From assembly GCA_024743275.1 (NCBI GenBank), contig JANSWW010000001.1, positions 62,001-126,000 of the forward strand: a stretch of DNA of 64,000 bases, written 5' to 3'. Position numbers and translations under genes: made by a program. Shown piece after piece: positions 62,092 to 64,000 of the stretch (positions are counted from its first letter, which is position 1; every line of letters begins with the position of its first letter). The DNA is from Alphaproteobacteria bacterium. Its GTDB lineage: Bacteria; Pseudomonadota; Alphaproteobacteria; JANSWW01. The notes under the pieces are model-generated. The model did no database searches and was not told the origin of the DNA. It worked only from the letters and a program-made list of their open reading frames with translations.

Positions 62092-63048
62092 ATGAGCTCT
62101 TTGGCATCGCATCTCGTTCGGCCGCTTGCCTGGATCGGGCGGCAGCGCACCCGTGGCGTCGCCCTCGCCTTCCTGATCGGGATTGCCGTGCCCCCCGTGG
62201 GCGAGGTGCTGCGGCCCTATCTCACGGAAGCGGTGATCGGGCTGTTGACCATCGCCTTTCTGAGGACCGACGGCGGCGCCCTGCGCGGCCATGTCCGCAA
62301 GCCGGGCCTGGTCGCGGCGGCGCTGGTCTGGACCGTGATCTGCGTGCCGCTGCTGCTGATCGGGCTCAACGCGCTGCTCGGCGTGCGGGACTTCAGCGAG
62401 GATCTCTATCTCGCGCTGATGCTGCAGGCGATCGCCTCGCCGCTGATGTCGGCGCCGGCCTTCGCCGCCCTGTTGGGCCTGCAGGCGACCCTGGTCTTGG
62501 CGGCCCTGATCGCCAGCAGCATGCTGCTGCCCCTGAGCGCCCCGCTGTACGCCGCCTTCCTCGACCTCCCGCTCAGTCTGGAACCGGCCGATCTCGGCCT
62601 CAAACTGGCGGTGATCCTAGCCGTCGCCGCCGGCATCGGGCTGGGCCTGCGGCGGCTTCTGGGAGCCGCGACGATCGACAGGCGGCGCGACGAGATCGAT
62701 GGGATCAATATCCTCCTGATGTTCGTCTTCGCCGCCGCGGCGATGGCGGACGTCGCCTTCGCGGTCCTCGAGCGGCCGCTTTTCTCCCTCGGGTTGACCG
62801 CCCTCGCCTTCGCGGTCTTCGGAGGCTTGCTGCTCCTGACCACCCTGGTCTTCGCCCCGGTCGGCCGGGACCGCGCCTTCTCGATCGCGATGATGGCCGC
62901 CCTCCGGAACATGGCGCTGATGATCGCCGCCACCGGCGGGGCGGTGCCGGAGACGGTCTGGCTCTATTTCGCCATGAGCCAGTTTCCGATCTATCTCGGC
63001 CCGATGATCGTCGAGCCGGCCGCCCGGCTCATACTCCGACCCCGCTAG
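62092..63048 (+). CDS. Multi-pass membrane transporter (bile acid:Na+ symporter-like)
   Basis: 318 residues from the ATG at 62092 (MSSLASHLVRPL); an ATG at 62065 is an alternative, and neither has a clear ribosome binding site. About nine to ten TM helices are predicted. The family resembles BASS-type transporters: ALMLQAIASPLMSAPAFAALLG, MMAALRNMALMIAATGG and the FAMSQFPIYLGPMI end. Substrate unknown. The longer frame further left overlaps rnpB and is rejected. It is convergent with the amidase gene, overlapping by 20 bases. Confidence 0.65.
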   Translation: MSSLASHLVRPLAWIGRQRTRGVALAFLIGIAVPPVGEVLRPYLTEAVIGLLTIAFLRTDGGALRGHVRKPGLVAAALVWTVICVPLLLIGLNALLGVRDFSEDLYLALMLQAIASPLMSAPAFAALLGLQATLVLAALIASSMLLPLSAPLYAAFLDLPLSLEPADLGLKLAVILAVAAGIGLGLRRLLGAATIDRRRDEIDGINILLMFVFAAAAMADVAFAVLERPLFSLGLTALAFAVFGGLLLLTTLVFAPVGRDRAFSIAMMAALRNMALMIAATGGAVPETVWLYFAMSQFPIYLGPMIVEPAARLILRPR

Positions 63049-63523
63049 GTCGGCCGGAACCAGGCCGCACGGCGATCCCTTCGGCGACGAGCCTGTCCCA
63101 GGGGAAGAGAGGGCCCGGGTCGACCTTGCGGCCCGGTGCCACGTCCTCGTGGCCCAGAACCCGCTCCGGCGGGATCGGATGGCGGGCCATGATCTCCCGC
63201 GCCAGCACAATGAGAGCATCGATCTGGGGCTCGGCATAGGAATGGTCGCCGAGATTTACCAATTCGATGCCGATGGAACGGGAGTTGATATCGCTCTCGC
63301 CCTCCCAGGCGCTGACCCCGGCATGCCAGGCCCGCCGGTCCTCCGGCACCATGCGATAGACGGTCCCGTCCTCGTCGATCAGCCAATGGACACTGACCTC
63401 GCCCTCGGTCAATAGGCGCAGACTCTCGGCTAGATCCCGCTCCGTATAATGGATCAGCAGGATGTCGACCGGGCCGGTGCGCCGGGGCTCGTGATGGGGC
63501 GAGGGACGGTCGAGGATCCGCAT
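63029..63523 (-). CDS. N-acetylmuramoyl-L-alanine amidase (AmpD/AmiD-like)
   Basis: 164 residues. It is an amidase_2-type zinc enzyme: DILLIHYTE (first His), then VHWLIDEDGTVYRMVPE, SIGIELVN (Glu) and GHEDVAPGRKVDPG (second His and Asp), ending LFPW. It is shorter than the ~220-residue forms and has no signal peptide that I can see, suggesting a cytoplasmic muropeptide-recycling enzyme of the AmpD type. It is separated by 4 bases from the EamA gene upstream. Confidence 0.9.
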   Translation of the reverse strand: MRILDRPSPHHEPRRTGPVDILLIHYTERDLAESLRLLTEGEVSVHWLIDEDGTVYRMVPEDRRAWHAGVSAWEGESDINSRSIGIELVNLGDHSYAEPQIDALIVLAREIMARHPIPPERVLGHEDVAPGRKVDPGPLFPWDRLVAEGIAVRPGSGRPSGVGV

Positions 63524-63527
63524 AGGG

Positions 63528-64000
63528 TTATCCCTTCTCCCGCCGGAGATAGGCCATGTAGAGCTTTGGATCGATGACGATGGCCGCGACGCCGGCGAGC
63601 ACGATCACCGCCCCGATCAGGCGTTCGAGGGTCGCCGCCTCGCCCAGGAAGACGATGCCGGACAGCATGCCGAACACGGGGCCGAGCAGGCTGAACGGCA
63701 TCACCTGATTAACCGGATAGGTCCTCAGGAACGTGGCCCAAAGTCCGTAGCCGACAATCACCACGAAGACCGCCATATAGGCCGAGGAGGCCCAGCCGAC
63801 CCAATTGACCTCCTGCCAGGTCGACAGGCCCGTACCTTCGATCAGGGCGGAGGCGATGAATAGCTGCGGGACCGCGAAGACCGCCATCCAGCCATTGAGC
63901 TGGAACACGGTGATCTTGCCCATGGTCTTCATCTGAATGGCCGATACGCACCACATGAAGGACGCGGCGACGATCATCACCAGAGCGCCGAGCTCGGTGA
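63528..64000 (-). CDS. EamA-family (DMT) transporter, C-terminal part
   Basis: The frame is open to the right edge, so the gene is truncated; ~157 codons are visible, starting TELGALVMIVAASFMWC at the edge. The visible second EamA unit has five TM helices, with FSLLGPVFGMLSGIVFLGEA and LIGAVIVLAGVAAIVIDP, the typical EamA signature. Such proteins export amino acids or metabolites. It is co-directional and close to the amidase gene. Confidence 0.88.
   Translation of the reverse strand, partial: TELGALVMIVAASFMWCVSAIQMKTMGKITVFQLNGWMAVFAVPQLFIASALIEGTGLSTWQEVNWVGWASSAYMAVFVVIVGYGLWATFLRTYPVNQVMPFSLLGPVFGMLSGIVFLGEAATLERLIGAVIVLAGVAAIVIDPKLYMAYLRREKG

Overview
The window is GC-rich, gene-dense chromosomal DNA from an alphaproteobacterium, most likely a member of the Rhodospirillales or a relative (inference). 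Supporting signs are the ethylmalonyl-CoA pathway genes mcd, ccr and ecm, an adenosylcobalamin-dependent ribonucleotide reductase, an alphaproteobacterial-type LexA box (GAAC-N7-GAAC), a class A RNase P RNA, and conserved blocks such as lepB-rnc-era and chorismate mutase-hisC-tyrC. There is no rRNA, CRISPR array, prophage or insertion sequence. The one clear genetic parasite is an intein.

Layout. 1-4375: the end of zapE, a zinc-ribbon/poly-proline membrane protein, ftsEX, a DUF218 protein and a PlsC-type acyltransferase (cell division and envelope). 4384-7870: a LexA box and promoter, then nrdJ interrupted by a 376-residue LAGLIDADG intein placed directly before the radical cysteine. 7875-15456: ChaC, a DUF2125 protein, the aromatic amino acid set (chorismate mutase, hisC, tyrC), a methyltransferase, gloB, a GST and a DUF985 cupin. 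15504-25342: the ethylmalonyl-CoA block: hydroxybutyryl-CoA dehydrogenase, etfA, etfB, cobalamin adenosyltransferase, a small membrane protein, a YefM-YoeB toxin-antitoxin pair, mcd, ccr and divergent ecm. 25343-26932: an unusual stretch with a protein carrying a ribbon-helix-helix-like N-terminus and a C-terminal J domain, three copies of a palindromic site, a long hairpin, a 15-bp tandem repeat, a possible leader peptide and an orphan ACT-domain protein.

26948-32174: a Nudix protein, gluQ, a carboxylesterase, an HNH nuclease, coq7, dsbB, a YqaA-like protein and tRNA-Leu(CAA). 32218-35100: an RTX/Calx-beta protein and the remnant of a second copy. 35334-40780: the sarcosine oxidase operon soxBDAG plus a small membrane protein. 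40870-45694: a periplasmic cyclophilin, a PIN/RHH toxin-antitoxin pair, a ThDP enzyme and prfC. 45781-58067: a chemoreceptor, a MetX-like hydrolase, a nitrilase-family hydrolase, PPK2, a DsbA-like isomerase, serA, a carbamoylase, a multi-PAS histidine kinase and a PAS protein. 58325-64000: era, rnc, lepB, a TyrA-like dehydrogenase, rnpB, a membrane transporter, an AmpD-like amidase and the edge of an EamA transporter.

How genes fit together. Cobalamin is a recurring theme: the adenosyltransferase at 18342-18923 makes the cofactor needed by both NrdJ and ethylmalonyl-CoA mutase. Mcd passes electrons to ETF, and etfAB lie close by. The best candidates for new biology are the intein-interrupted, apparently SOS-controlled nrdJ and the RHH-like/J-domain locus with its repeated, helically phased palindromes.
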